The notes under the pieces: model-generated | Database searches by the model: none | Seen by the model: only the letters and a program-made list of their open reading frames with translations | Told to the model about the DNA's origin: nothing | NCBI GenBank assembly: GCA_036365455.1 | Contig: JAWQUS010000016.1 | Span: 19,941,001 to 20,005,000 of the forward strand | Direction of reading: 5' to 3' | Length of the DNA stretch: 64,000 nucleotides | Origin: Macrosoma leucophasiata | Taxonomy: Eukaryota; Arthropoda; Insecta; Lepidoptera; Hedylidae | Shown here: one piece after another, positions 1-10,860 of the stretch | Layout: the number at the start of each line of letters is the position of its first letter | How positions within the stretch are numbered: the stretch's first letter is position 1 | Translations under genes and position numbers: made by a program

Positions 1-1781
1 AGATCACCAGCAGATTTGCCGTGACGGAATCCATATTGGCGGTCACTGATCAACTGGTGATCCTCTAGATACTGCAGCAGTTGTGTGTTGATCACACGCT
101 CCATGACTTTGCAGAGTAGAGAGGTTATTGCTATAGGCCTGTAATTGGCCGGGTCATTGCGATCCCCTTTTTTGGGTATCGGGTGCACGAGGGCTGTCTT
201 CCACGCAGACGGTACCTTTCCACGATCGTAGGAAAGCGAGAACAGGCGCGTCAGAACGGGGGTAAGCTCGAGAGCGCACATCTTCATCACCACTGCAGGG
301 ACGGAGTCCGGTCCACCCGACTTCTTGATGTCAAGGGATAAAAGCGCTCGCCTGACGTTCTTCTGAGAGAATTTGACGTCAGGCATAGAGCTTTCACAGC
401 GCGGGATGGTAGGCGCTGTGACACCCATGTCATCAAGAGTCGAGTTTGAGGCAAAGAGGCTGCCCAGAAGATCGGCTTTCTCTTTTGCCGTGTGGGCTAG
501 GCTATCATCAAGTTTTCGCAGTGGTGGGAAAGACGACCGACAAAAGTTCCCTTCGATAGCTTTCGCAAGAGACCAATAGGCACGGCTCCCGGGAGGATGC
601 CTCATTAGTTTCTTGCCAACTCTACCGACATGCTTGGACTTTGCTTTGGCTATCCGCAGCTTCGTGGACCTGGAGGCAGCGTTGAGTACTCTCTTCAGGT
701 CGGAGGCATTGGGATCTTTGCAAGCGTGAGCCACAGTCCAGGTTCTGTAAGTCTCCTGCTTATGGTTAGAAGCCATAGCACAAGACTTATCGAACCAGGG
801 CTGATACCGACCACCAATGGATACCACAGAGTACATTCCATATTATCCATATATCCAGAGTACATTACAGAAACATTCCATACCCTGGTGTATCACATCG
901 GTTACAGCTTCAGCGCACGTGCTCGGATCTTCCGACGAGAAACAAAGCTGCCTCCATGGGTAGGACGATAGGAACTCCCTCAGTCCATCCCAATATGATG
1001 ACCTGTAGTGCCACACTTGCCGGGTGGAAGAGGGCTGCAGAGGCGCCCGAACCGACAAGGGGGTTTTCGTGCGTACCAGGCAGTGATCTGAGGATCCTAA
1101 AGGAGCCTCGACCACCACCTGATAGTTGGCATGTGAGGTCAGCAGAAGATCCAGCAAAGAGGCGGTGTGGCCCTCGACATCTGGTACCCGGGTGAACCCG
1201 GATACGACTTGTGTGAGTCCATTAGCCAGCGCAAAGTCATATGCAGTCCTTCCAGCGAAGTCAGTGATTCGAGAGCTCAACCATTCCGTATGGTGTGCGT
1301 TAAAGTCGCCAAGAATCACCAACTCCGCAGAAGGATACTGCGCAAGCATCGTGTCGACCACCTGTTGGATGTGCTCGAACAAGCGAGCTGTCTCCCCGTC
1401 TCCGCTATAGGACCTGTACACGCACGCGTAGATTCGGGTAAAACCACCGTAATCCACGCGCGTCTACAATAACGACAGGTCCTTGTCTTCAAAATGGTCA
1501 AGACGGCGACAACAGACATCCTCTCGGACATACAGACATACCCCGGCGCGGCGAATGAAAGTGTTCTCCAGAGTATAGCGGGGGTAAGTAAGGTACGCAG
1601 TGTCAAGAGGAGAGGATATTTGTGTCTCCGTCAGAAAGAGTAGGGCTGGCTTAGCCGTTTCAAGATGATGATGGACGGCGTTTAGGTTGGTATGTAAACC
1701 CCTGATGTTGCACATGTCCACAGTAAATGTGGGAGGGGTGTCCGCTGTGTGAAACTCATACTGCTTCTTTTGTTTAACCAT
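1..1781 (-). mobile_element. Non-LTR retrotransposon (LINE) fragment: endonuclease plus N-terminal part of reverse transcriptase
   Basis: Read on the minus strand from 1781 to 1, one reading frame gives an AP-like endonuclease and then the start of a reverse transcriptase. Visible motifs: CNIRGLHTNL near the start, FLTETQ, the catalytic-type GDFNAHHTEW, SSDHCLV near the end of the nuclease, then DPANYRPIAITSLLCKVMER and DRQYGFRHGKSAGD of the RT finger region. The frame carries in-frame stops at about 1464 and 843, so this copy is dead. The RT palm and 3' end lie off the left edge. It probably sits in an upstream intron or flank of RhoGDI. Jockey/CR1-group LINE is my best guess; the clade is not certain. 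Confidence 0.85.
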
Positions 1782-2221
1782 TTTTTTTTAATGCTATAAA
1801 CGAATTGAATCGATTCGGAAATATTTATTTTTCGTATCGATTAATTTCGCAACGTCACTATTTAGCAGTTGTCATTACGTTGCAACACTAAAAATGTCAA
1901 ATCAGGAATCGAATTAAAATTCCGAGTATAGTTTTGAATGACGTGGAAAAATCGATATCCAATTAATCGCTCACTTTCGATTTGTATGAATATCTAAACT
2001 TATTGCCGCGTCTATCTGTGTGTCCGTCTGTCTGTGTGTCTGTAGGTGTGTCTGTCTGTTCGCGATACGCGCCTTCCCCTTCGGGAATTACAAGCATGCA
2101 TTTACGTACATACGTTGATTTTACCGCTCTCCGCCTCGCGCTAAGCGGCTGCTCACATCGGCAAGGTCGTGAACGGGTCCAATGTACTGAATGACTTATC
2201 ACATACATATCCTGTCAACAG

Positions 2222-2331
2222 ACGCCAACGACCCCAGGAAGGTGATAGTGAAGAAGCTGGCGCTGTGCGTGACCGGCAGGGACGACGTGGAGCTGGACCT
2301 GTCCGGGGACCTCACGAACCTCAAGAAGCAG
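2222..2331 (+). CDS. RhoGDI: RhoGDI, third-last coding exon
   Basis: The exon begins after a CAG acceptor at 2219-2221 with two bases of a split codon and ends at CAG before the donor GTATGT. It encodes DPRKVIVKKLALCVTG and then ELDLSGDLTNLKKQ, the start of the immunoglobulin-like geranylgeranyl-binding domain of Rho GDP-dissociation inhibitors. The family extracts prenylated Rho, Rac and Cdc42 from membranes and keeps them GDP-bound in the cytosol. The reading frame runs into the exon at 9196 with the expected phase. Upstream exons with the N-terminal regulatory arm are outside the window. Confidence 0.92.
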
Positions 2332-2431
2332 GTATGTTCATTGACACGTGCTTATTAGGTGTGTTTAGAAAAATCAAGATCTTAAAAATTTTCGACCTAA
2401 AGTGGCCGAAACACAAGTGTAAGTGTGTAAA

Positions 2432-2753
2432 TAACACCTTAGGTCTCAGTGGTGGCAACGCATCTGCATATTGACCTATGGGGGCCGACCGCCTAACTCA
2501 AATGCATTCGTTTAGGACGTTATCTTGTCTGTTTCGTGCCGCCTATTAAAACATTTTGCTCTAAGTATATACCTACGGACGAAAACACTTCCAGGAATAA
2601 GTTAGGCGGTACGAAAGTGACAAGATGATGTCATAATCGAAAGCTAAACGAAAGCAATGAAGTTAGGCGGTCGGCCCCTTGGTTTTCGTGTGGGTGTCTA
2701 TAGGCAGTCATCAATAAACATCTAGGTATGAACTACAAGCTTGTTTGCCAGGT
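2432..2753 (+). repeat. SINE-A copy, interrupted by a MITE
   Basis: SINE-A sequence is seen at about 2440-2480 (GGCAACGCATCTGCAT) and resumes at 2679-2753 (GTGTGGGTGTCTATAGG ... GCTTGTTTGCC). The interruption is the MITE at 2481-2678. Confidence 0.7.
2481..2678. mobile_element. MITE with 19-bp terminal inverted repeats
   Basis: The left end GGGGCCGACCGCCTAACT is the reverse complement of the right end AGTTAGGCGGTCGGCCCC. It interrupts a SINE-A copy. Flanks are ATG and TTG, so a TWA-type duplication is possible but not clean. The GGGGCC start is Harbinger-like. Confidence 0.75.
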
Positions 2754-3288
2754 TCATTATATAAAAAAACATTATTAATTTGTTTGATTTTTTTGTATTT
2801 ATTTAAATGTAAATAGCGCGTAATAGTTGTAAACATAAAGTGCCAAAAGTCATGATAATGATTATAGTTTATCAAAGTCTACTCATCCAGTGACCTGGAT
2901 GTAAGTAAGTAAGCCACATATCCCTCGTCACGCGTCCTTTCACACCCCTTGTGTTAAATCAGTCTTGTGCATGTTGTAATACGAGTGCTATTTGTTTATT
3001 TTTATTGATTTTAAATCTAAGAGAAACCTGAATGCTACCATAAAAATCAACTAACTGGATCAGTTTTTGTTTAAAACGAAAAATCACTTTGCTTCATATC
3101 ACTTCCCTACATCCGTGACACGTATTCGAATGCTTTACGATTAAAAATCTCACCATTTTTACCCACAAAACACGATTCTATACGAATTTTGAAAATAATT
3201 CCTGCGACACGTCTCTTTTCCGCCAAAACTACCTCCTTCCTTACATATCTGTTACCAAATGGTAGTATTCATCACATGTTTCTGTTAG

Positions 3289-3608
3289 ATGGTGATATAT
3301 GGTCCCATAATTTCTGCCACAAAGGAAAAACAACTTGGAAACCATTTTCTGGAAATTTCCCAGTGCTGCTCAGTGTTTGCTATATGCGCGATGTCACCAA
3401 GCTCGCCTTATATCGGCTCTATAGAGCGTTATCTCTTTCGCACCTTACCCATCTGACGTTTGTCGACCATTTTGATCAAATTTTGACCAATACCGGACTA
3501 CGGATGCTTACGTAGGTAGTGTGTAGCAGAGATAACGCTCTATGAAGCCGATACTAGGCGATTGTCTCTTTTATAAGCTCGATGTGCAATATTTATCGTT
3601 GAGCACTG
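3289..3608. mobile_element. Mosaic: SINE-A scrap, SINE1 scrap, then TA-CAGT MITE
   Basis: 3289-3328 resembles the middle of SINE-A, 3340-3366 the SINE1 motif CATTTTCTGGAAATTTCCCA, and about 3361-3608 is a degraded member of the MITE family at 33801, 56571 and 16576. Shared features are TAGAGCGTTATCTCT with its inverted partner AGAGATAACGCTCTA, CCGGACTA in the middle, and the right end GAGCACTG followed by TA. Confidence 0.65.
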
Positions 3609-3655
3609 TACATACATTACATACAGTCATCACTTATCATAAATGTCTAATTGTT

Positions 3656-4016
3656 CCCTTATCCATAAACGTACATTAGATACGTTTTAGCTATAGAATG
3701 CTTTGTCTTTGTCAGTTGCATTGTTAAATGTGTATTTACACTCCCCCGAAATTCCATACAATCGCTTAATTTGGTCTCTATTACACAGAAATCAATCAGT
3801 GACGTGTATTTACACGTGTACCTGTGTGCGTAGCACGTAGAGAATACCAAACGTCGCCAATAAAAGGGGAGGAGGTTGGGTGAGGCAGGAAAATCGGGCA
3901 GTACGTCGAAGTGTCCATTCTATACGTAGTATTATTACATATTCTCTGGTGTAGGATAGAAAAAGACAAAGGAGAGATTAGCAACACTTTAGTTGAAATA
4001 CGTTTATGAATAAGGG
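3656..4016. mobile_element. MITE with CCCTTATTCATAAACGTA-type ends, holding a second element
   Basis: The ends CCCTTATCCATAAACGTA and TACGTTTATGAATAAGGG are inverted. An uninterrupted relative of 147 bp lies at 46767-46913; comparison shows that this copy carries an insertion at 3735-3949. Confidence 0.8.
3735..3949. mobile_element. Element nested in the 3656 MITE, with TGTA on both sides
   Basis: The 215-bp insertion is flanked by TGTA at 3731-3734 and 3950-3953, where the empty site at 46.8 kb has one TGCA. An inverted relative lies at 14010-14203 (sharing ATTCTCTACGTGCTACGCAC) and a scrap at 63474-63503 (AGAATATGTAATAATACTAC). Confidence 0.65.
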
Positions 4017-4379
4017 AGCTAGTTTTTAGACAAAAAGTAAAACAATCATATCGAATAAAATATCACCCTCTCATCAATGTTTTTACCGATTTATTTTTTC
4101 TTAATAAAGGCTATGTATAGATGTGATAAAGATGTCTTATTGAACTTTATCCTAAGCCTACTTGTGTAAATCGTGTACACGTGTTCGGGTGGGCGTGACG
4201 ATAATCCGTAAGTAATGTTGTATTACGTCACTCAGGGCTGTCCCTACTGTTTGGGTTGTTGGAGGAGAAATATAAAGACGTAGATTAGGATTAGATACGG
4301 TATGGTTTATTACTGGTAACTTATTATAATGATGGTGCAAATGGTACAATTAAGTAGCCGGATTAAATACGGGAGCACA

Positions 4380-4690
4380 CGCGGTAATGGTAGCCGAACG
4401 TGAACTTGAATGGTAATGGTAAAATATGGTAATTTGGTACTCGTGGAATGGTAACGCGACGCGAACTGGGAAAATGGTAAAATTAGTAAACCGGCGTTTA
4501 TGGTGACCGCACGTGAACTGAATGGTAATGGTAAAAGATGGTAAGTGGCGCACGAGAACTGAATGGTAATGGTAAAAGATGGTAAGATAGCACGCGTGGA
4601 ATGATAACCCGACGCGAACTGGTAAAATGGTAAATTGGTAAATGAGAACCGGCGTTTATGGAGACTGCACGTGAACTGAATTATTGCGTT
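4380..4690. repeat. Minisatellite, about 158-bp period, rich in TGGTAA
   Basis: CCGGCGTTTATGG recurs at 4491 and 4649, and GACGCGAACTGG recurs about 155 bp apart; each unit is itself packed with the short motif AATGGTAATGGTAAAA. About two units are present. Confidence 0.8.
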
Positions 4691-4780
4691 ATACGTAAAC
4701 AGATGCGCGGCGGCAAAGTGCCGACGGTGCATCATAAAAATGCATGTATGTCCCATACACCTACGGAAAACTGTGGGGAA

Positions 4781-4847
4781 ATTGAAGAAAATAAGGGTAT
4801 TTATCTGAAAGTATTCCTTTCAGATAAATACCCCAATTTTCTTCAAT
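4781..4847. repeat. Inverted repeat, 31-bp arms, 5-nt loop
   Basis: Arm 4781-4811 pairs with 4817-4847 with two mismatches. It probably is a short foldback element. Confidence 0.8.
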
Positions 4848-4929
4848 GACTGGCAGGTACATCTCTAATAGGGATGATACCGATATTACCTTTTGGATCT
4901 TTAAGTAATTAGGTAAATGAATAATATTC

Positions 4930-5110
4930 CGTCGGAGGTCGGAGGCGGTTTGAAAATATCCGACAGCGGCATTGGCGACATTGGCCACTAACCCGTATCT
5001 TCATTAATCCGCATTGGAGCAGCGTGGTGGAGTAAGCTCCAGACCTCCCGTCAAAAAGGGGAGAGTCCCGTGCCCAGCAGTGGGACATATAATGGGTTGC
5101 CATTATTGTT
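4930..5110 (+). repeat. 5S-headed SINE, 5'-truncated tail part
   Basis: It matches the 3' half of the full element at 24750: CCGACAGCGG, CCGCATTGGAGCAGCGTGGT, CCCAGCAGTGGGAC and the terminal ATAATGGGTTGCCATTATT. The 5S-like head is missing. Confidence 0.75.
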
Positions 5111-5263
5111 ATCATAATAGAAATTTAGACATTCAGAAAGCTATTTATATACAAAATTCTAAACAACCAGATTTATACGTCATTATCATTCCGTAAAAAA
5201 GACCGCACGCAAAAAATAAAATTAAGAAATTCCAATCACTTAGTATCGCGTCCTCTGAGAACT

Positions 5264-5404
5264 ATGAACTATGGTTTCAAAAATATTGAGTTTGAAGGTG
5301 TAAAAATATATAACAAATTACCAACAGAGATAAAAGAGGCAAAATCACTTTACAGTTTCAAAAGACAACTTAAAAAGTATGTATTATACGCAATATTTAA
5401 ATAA
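5264..5404 (+). pseudogene. LINE reverse transcriptase C-terminal tail, relic
   Basis: The frame reads FEGVKIYNKLPTEIKEAKSL, SFKRQLKKYVL and a stop. The pattern G-K-hydrophobic-Y-N-LP ... FKRxLKxYL is the usual C-terminal end of LINE ORF2 proteins. The upstream part is frame-broken (about 5190-5263), and AT-rich 3' UTR-like sequence follows. Confidence 0.75.
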
Positions 5405-5550
5405 AAATAAAAATATATTTGTTTAATTAGTTGTGAAATATAGGTATAAAATAATACTGTAGGCAAAATAATTAATAAAATTAAATAAATAAGTCAGAAT
5501 GTCAGTTAATATTAAATGGTCAACACGCTTAAATACTAGTTGGTATTATA

Positions 5551-5920
5551 CAGGGTTATTTGTAACTAGCGCATAATTCTTAAAGGGAGGCTTTGGCTCA
5601 TCAAGACTAACACTTTTGTAATACAACTTTTTTTATTTCAATATTTTTTTTACCATACAAAAAATTATAAATAGAATTTGCAGTTCTAATACTTCTTAAC
5701 TTCACGTTATCACGTTACGTAAACAGCTGCCGTCTGTACCTATGTAAAAATATACCTATGATATGTAGTGCTAACAATGGATAGAAGTCCCATTTGAAAC
5801 GACTTTGTTTCTTATCATGTGATGTACTGCGTTTTGGCAAAAGTCATAGAACAAAAGTTGTTAGTCTTAGTGTACCTAATTCACCTTTGACGATTTATGC
5901 GTTAGATATATTTAACCCTG
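5551..5920. mobile_element. MITE with CAGGGTTA ends and TA duplication
   Basis: Reads TA|CAGGGTTATTTGT at 5549 and TATTTAACCCTG|TA ending at 5922. The 370-bp body has no coding frame. TA duplication suggests the Tc1/mariner group. Confidence 0.6.
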
Positions 5921-6304
5921 TATATTAACTGCTAAAAACTTTATAAGTATATATATAATTATATTCTTATAATTAATCCAAATTAACTTAAAATCCCAAC
6001 ACATTTGCAAATTTCCCACTAAATGTAAATAGACAAATCTAGTATTCAACTACGCTCAGCGCACTTTGTATCTGTGGTTGCTCGATCAAGTAAGTACGCA
6101 AAACTGTCGACAATTGTATTGTTTTATTTTAAATGTACCCGAGACCAAAATAGTATTTGTTTGTAACCGATAGAAATGTTAATAATTGTATACTCATCAT
6201 GTTTTTTGTTTTACATGTTAGAAGTGTTTTCTCAGTAAGTGAATTGATGTAATTCTTTTGAGAAAATAAAAGTGCTTAAACCACATTTTTTAATGTTAAA
6301 GGGC

Positions 6305-6440
6305 TAACTGTCAAGCAGACGGGCCATCTGATGTTAAATTGGTCACCGTCGCCTTTGAACATTTGCAACACCAGGAGAGTTGCTAACGCTCTGCCAGCAC
6401 TGAAAGATTCTTTTCCCGGAAGAACCCCATACTGTAGCAC
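6305..6440 (-). repeat. LINE 3'-end relic
   Basis: It matches, in reverse, the 3' UTR part of the LINE tail at 12165-12545 (caccaggagagttgc, gccatctgatg). Strongly diverged. Confidence 0.55.
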
Positions 6441-7270
6441 CGAGGAAAAACCTGATTAACACTGGGGCCGCTTAACAACTTCCAAAGAATCAGGCTTATG
6501 AACCAGTTTTCCGGGCCCTGTTACCAGCCCTACTTCCACTCGATCACTGACGCTTGGCGTCACGCCAGCATTGTTTATCTGTCGAATATTATCACAATCC
6601 ATTAACGCCTATACGTTTTGTCGCCGACTATCAAAAAGGAGGATGTTGTCAATTCGTCACAATTTAATTTTTATGTAATGATTGTAGGGGAGGGGTAGTG
6701 GTACCTGGTGACCTGTAGCACAGGTTTCATCCAGAAATCTATTTCAGGCATGTTTGCTCTTAAATGACGACTGAGTTTTGAATCATCAAAGTTTTTAGAG
6801 ATTTTTTAATAGCATTACATCCCCAACCCCGATCGCCGTGTCAGGGAAGTTCGAACCCAGGACCTTGTAATTTGTCTTGTTTGCCTGCCATTAGTTGGGT
6901 GCAAACCTCTCTCTCACAAGATTTCTTGATACGCCACTAGTGGACTGACAGCTTGTATGTCAAGTCGTTGTCAAGAAGAACCCTCGGTTTTTTAACTATT
7001 CAGCAATACGATTGATGTCCGAAGTAACCCATTGCACCGATAATTTACGAGCGTTTAAACAGCTGACAGACGGGGACAGCTGCATTGGGTTCGGCCGTAT
7101 AACAAACGACGGATCGCAATTAGCGGACTCTTGGACGTCTGCCAGACCGAGGTTCATTGATATTCTGTAGTTGTACTATGTATCGGATATGTGTTGGTCT
7201 ATTATTATAGATTTGATATGTGGGACGTAGTGCAATTTTGGTCTGTTCACAAATTTTGTTGGTATTAATA
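6441..7270. other. RhoGDI intron, nothing recognised
   Basis: I see no gene, exon or clear repeat here or in 5921-6304. No long open frame is present. Confidence 0.6.
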
Positions 7271-7586
7271 AACTGCCTCGATAGCCTAGTGGTAGCAGGC
7301 CACTACTACTACGCTGAGGGCCTGGGTTCGATTCCCGGATAGATGGTTATCAGTGATAATGGTGTAAAGTCGTTTATCACTGGTTCTATTGGGATTTTTC
7401 CATTTTCTGGAAATTTACTAAGTACCTCGAAGTTTGGTAATGTGTCCGGAGATGTCAACAGGCTCCCCACCTGTTTCTCGTACATGGGCCAAAACGTCAC
7501 CTGCGATTCGTGGGTGTTTGCATGTATGCTTGAATGCATGCATTTACCTCTGCCTACCCCTTGGGGGATAACAGGCGTGAAGTTAC
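7271..7586 (+). repeat. SINE1, full length (tRNA-derived head)
   Basis: The head contains an A-box-like TAGCCTAGTGGTAGCAGG and a B-box GGGTTCGATTCCC. The body has CTGGTTCTATTGGGATTTTT and CATTTTCTGG, and the tail ends in CATGCATTTACCTCTGCCTA and GGCGTGAAGTTAC. Confidence 0.85.
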
Positions 7587-7833
7587 TTTATTGTCACTAG
7601 TCCACGTTGTTTCGTATTGATTGTTTTTTACTTTAACGCGGTCGAAATAGTTCGAATACACAGAAAATTGGCTTCCAAGTGATTTCTGGTGAACATACAC
7701 ACAGTGACAATACATCCTGGATGTCAGTGTGGCAATGGATTACTGCTCTAATTTATAGCCAGCAGTATTTTCTTACCATCAATCTCATTACAGATATATC
7801 ATATATATCTGCATATCTGTTTTGCCAATATTT

Positions 7834-8048
7834 GACGACCCGGTTAGTCCAGCGGTGTGAGATGACCGTTTGATTCGAAGGGTCGCGGGTTCGATCCCCG
7901 CACCGGGACAAATATTTGTATGGTCTACAGATATTTGTGTCGGGTCTGGGTGTTTGTGTATGTGTTGTATGTGTACAACGGCACCCACGACGCAGATTTT
8001 ATGCCTACTGTGGGGCTGTGAGTGTAAGCGTATTTTATTTTATTTATT
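7834..8048 (+). repeat. SINE2, full length (tRNA-derived head)
   Basis: The head reads GACGACCCGGTTAGTCCAG and GCGGGTTCGATCCCCGC (B box). The body has TCGGGTCTGGGTGTTTGTG and the tail GGCTGTGAGTGTAAGCG followed by an ATTTT-rich run. Confidence 0.85.
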
Positions 8049-8569
8049 TATTTTTATTATTTATAATATAAAAAATATGTAAGACTAGATTGCAGTTATT
8101 TTTTTAGGAAAGTGGAATGAACGCGATAATTGGCTTCCTATGTAAAGGAAGAAAGAAAGAAAGAAAAAATAAAATAAAGAAATAAACTAACTTTAAAGGT
8201 GTGAACGAAGGAAATAAGGCACATATCTCAGCTATTTGTTGCAGCAAGAGCTGCGACGTTGATATTCTGATGGGTCCTTTGACAAACAATCAAAATCTCT
8301 ATGGATAATTTCTTCTTTCTTTTGAGTTATTTTTTCGGCCATGAACTGGTATGATCCCCTTTCGCAGCTTACAACATCACTTAATTTCACATGATTTTTA
8401 AATCTACAAAAAATACCAGTGCTTTCGATCGTCATTTGAAAATCCCACATCGCCTTCATCAAATCATTCCCCAGTATCAATCAGTGATATTTGACAGACT
8501 CCTCGCGGCCTCTGAAAACACGACCGGTCCGTCGCTCTCTCACTCACGTAACAGTTCGTTCAATCTCGA

Positions 8570-8690
8570 CGGTTGCACGGACCTTCGGCGAAACCTTCGG
8601 CTTCGGCCGGGTTTTGGGCCGAAGTTGAAGGTTTTGGCCGAAGGTGGCCGATGCCGAAGCCGGAGCCGACGCTTCGGTCGGACACTAATA
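8570..8690. repeat. Cryptic array of CTTCGGC/GCCGAAG
   Basis: About 120 bp of GC-rich sequence is made almost only of CTTCGG, GGCCGAAG and short spacers, in sharp contrast with its AT-rich surroundings. It may be the core of a MITE or a simple-repeat expansion. Confidence 0.6.
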
Positions 8691-8806
8691 GGTAACCGAG
8701 CGTAGTTCAGTGGATGACATAAATATTTTCTGAATGGCGGGCGATAAAGTGGTCGATCCTCAACGTACTCGATCTGAAATTACGAACGTGAGAGGATCTC
8801 GTTTAT

Positions 8807-9088
8807 CCTTTTTTTTTTGTAATGGTAGTGGCAAACAACCATGCAGTTCACATTGATGTTAAGTGATGACTGCAGCCTAAAGACACCCACACAAAGACCA
8901 AGGTCAAAACGCAGATGCGTTACCACTAAGGTGTTATGCCTCTGTGCCGAAAATGACTGGAACCACCACCGAAAACCACCTGACCGGAACACGATAGTGC
9001 TGAACACTACCATTTAGCGGCAAGTATATTAGGTAATGCGGTGGTGCCTACGCCCGCGTTCTCCGTCACTGGAGTTCTACCACCAGTA
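8807..9088 (-). repeat. SINE-A, full length
   Basis: The poly(T) start and TGCAGTTCACATTGATGTTA mark the 3' end, and TCTACCACCAGTAAAAA the 5' end. About 280 bp with a 3' poly(A). Confidence 0.85.
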
Positions 9089-9195
9089 AAAAGTCACATT
9101 TTGTCACGCTCAGCGAGACCTCTACCCTCGTATACGAACGTATTTTACGACCGGCTTCTAGTAAGCAAGTTTAACAAGTGATTCGCAAATTGCAG

Positions 9196-9310
9196 GTGTT
9201 CACCATCAAAGAGGGCGTGCAGTATCGGATAAGGATCGACTTCATCGTCCAGCGCGAGATCGTGCACGGCCTCAAATACGTGCAGAAGACTTACAAGCTC
9301 GGCGTGCCAG
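9196..9310 (+). CDS. RhoGDI: RhoGDI, second-last coding exon
   Basis: The exon follows TTGCAG and ends at CCAG before GTACAT. It encodes VFTIKEGVQYRIRIDFIV and REIVHGLKYVQKTYKLGV, the core beta strands of the RhoGDI fold that form the pocket for the geranylgeranyl tail of Rho proteins. The pattern REIVxGxKYxQxTYxxGV is diagnostic of the family. It is 115 bp long, starts in phase 0 and leaves one base that joins TG of the next exon to make valine. Confidence 0.94.
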
Positions 9311-9420
9311 GTACATTTGTCAATATAAATGCTTAAGACGTATATAATCATACTAGCTCTTACCAGCGGTTTCGCTCGCATTTAAGCCGTTAATCCTGCT
9401 TAAAGAAATATTTTTAACTG

Positions 9421-9722
9421 CTTCAGTAGCAGGCCACTACTACTACGCTGAGGTCCTGGGTTCGATACCCGGGTCGGGGATATTAGAGATAACGCTGTAA
9501 AATCCTATATCTCTGGTTCTATTGGGAATATTCCATTTTCCGGAAGTTTCCCAGTGCCTCGAAGTTTGGCAATGTGCCCGGAGATGTCAATAGGCTCGCC
9601 ACATGGCTGTTACATGGGCCAAAACGTAACCGGCGAATCGTGGGTGTTTGCATGTATGTTTCAATGCATGCATATACATACCCCTAACATAAACCTAACC
9701 CGGGGATTACGTAAGAAGTTAA
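9421..9722 (+). repeat. SINE1 copy, 5' part of head missing
   Basis: GTAGCAGGCCACTACTACTA and GGTTCGATACCCGGG (B box) are present, then the family body; the tail differs (ACATAAACCTAACCCGG). Sequence to about 9850 resembles a TE tail (GCGTGAAAGCGTAACAAAC). Confidence 0.8.
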
Positions 9723-10058
9723 GTATTTTTTATATTTTTAATAAAAACTATGTATATTACTTCTAATACCTCCATGGATATGTGTACATAGTTTCATGAT
9801 GATCGGTTAAGTAGATTTCGCGTGAAAGCGTAACAAACAAATTTACATTAGCATTTATTATAATACATATAATTATTTTTATTTTATTTTTTATTTTTTT
9901 AAGAAAACAAACAGTTGACATAACAATGTAAAGAACTTCTTAAAAACTAACAACCATTAATATGTTTCCGCATTAATATATCTACTAACACAACACGTTT
10001 TGTTCTGAACAGGTATGTATTTAGGGCCCTGGTGTAACATCTGCAGACGTATTAGGTA

Positions 10059-10295
10059 TAGGTCGCGCCAGGTAAAAAGAACGCTGGCGGTCAAGCTGCG
10101 CAGTAGATGATTTATCGATCTATTTGGTAGTATGAGGTGCGGCGTTTTCAATCTGCCTACCAATACACGAAACCGCAAGCGAAAGCTAGGTCAAAAATAA
10201 ACCAATAGGGCTAGTACTTTCGTGCGCGAGTGTACCGATGCGCGAACACATCCCTTCTACTTTCTTCCAGCGTTCTTTTTACGTGGCGCGACCTA
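10059..10295. mobile_element. MITE, TAGGTCGCGCCA ends, TA duplication
   Basis: The left end TAGGTCGCGCCAGGTAAAAA is inverted at the right end, with one mismatch over about 30 bp (CCAGCGTTCTTTTTACGTGG). TA at 10057-10058 and 10296-10297. 237 bp, non-coding. Confidence 0.85.
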
Positions 10296-10630
10296 TATCT
10301 CAGTGGCCACGCTAATCTTATGGGATAGCAACATTTAAATATTATGCAAAATACTTTTACTATATACAATTTGCAACAATTTTCAGTACCAATATCAACT
10401 TTGTGCAACAATGTTGTATTGGCGAAGACTATTTTATAAATCCTTTTTTCTTCACCGTGCTATCCACAGTTGATTACCGTGTGGTGACGTCACAATACCC
10501 GGCAATCCTATATGAGCCGTTTAGAGTCATTTAACTCACGTTTTAAATCCTTAATATTGTACTATTTATTTTTCGCAATAACACATGCTAGTGAACTTAA
10601 GAAATTAAAGAAAAACGGAAAGAAAAATTT

Positions 10631-10703
10631 GACTTCGGGCAGGAATCGAACCTGCGACCTCAGGATAACCAGTCCAGCCGCTTTACCACTAGCTACCGAA
10701 GTC
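10631..10703 (-). repeat. tRNA-like sequence inside an AT-rich repeat
   Basis: On the minus strand GACTTCG pairs with CGAAGTC as a 7-bp acceptor stem, and GCAGG-TTCGATT-CCTGC makes a T arm. The anticodon loop CTGGTTA would give GGT. Flanks GGAAAGAAAAATTTG and CAAATTTTGCTTTCC are inverted, as in the tRNA-carrying MITEs at 28535 and 47035, so this is probably a mobile tRNA copy and not a working tRNA gene. Confidence 0.7.
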
Positions 10704-10860
10704 CCACACCGATGCGTCAAATTTTGCTTTCCGTTTTTCATTTTAACCGATTTAGGGTCGGTGAACGACATCCATTGATAACTAATTAATATCCATACCG
10801 ATTAATCCTTAATATTATGTAGTAAAAACACTAAAAACGATTAGATGTAGAAAAGTGGTT

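Noticed and set aside
4310..4756. 148-codon minus-strand frame
   Set aside because: It is a translation of the TGGTAA minisatellite (repeating FTITIQF-like residues).
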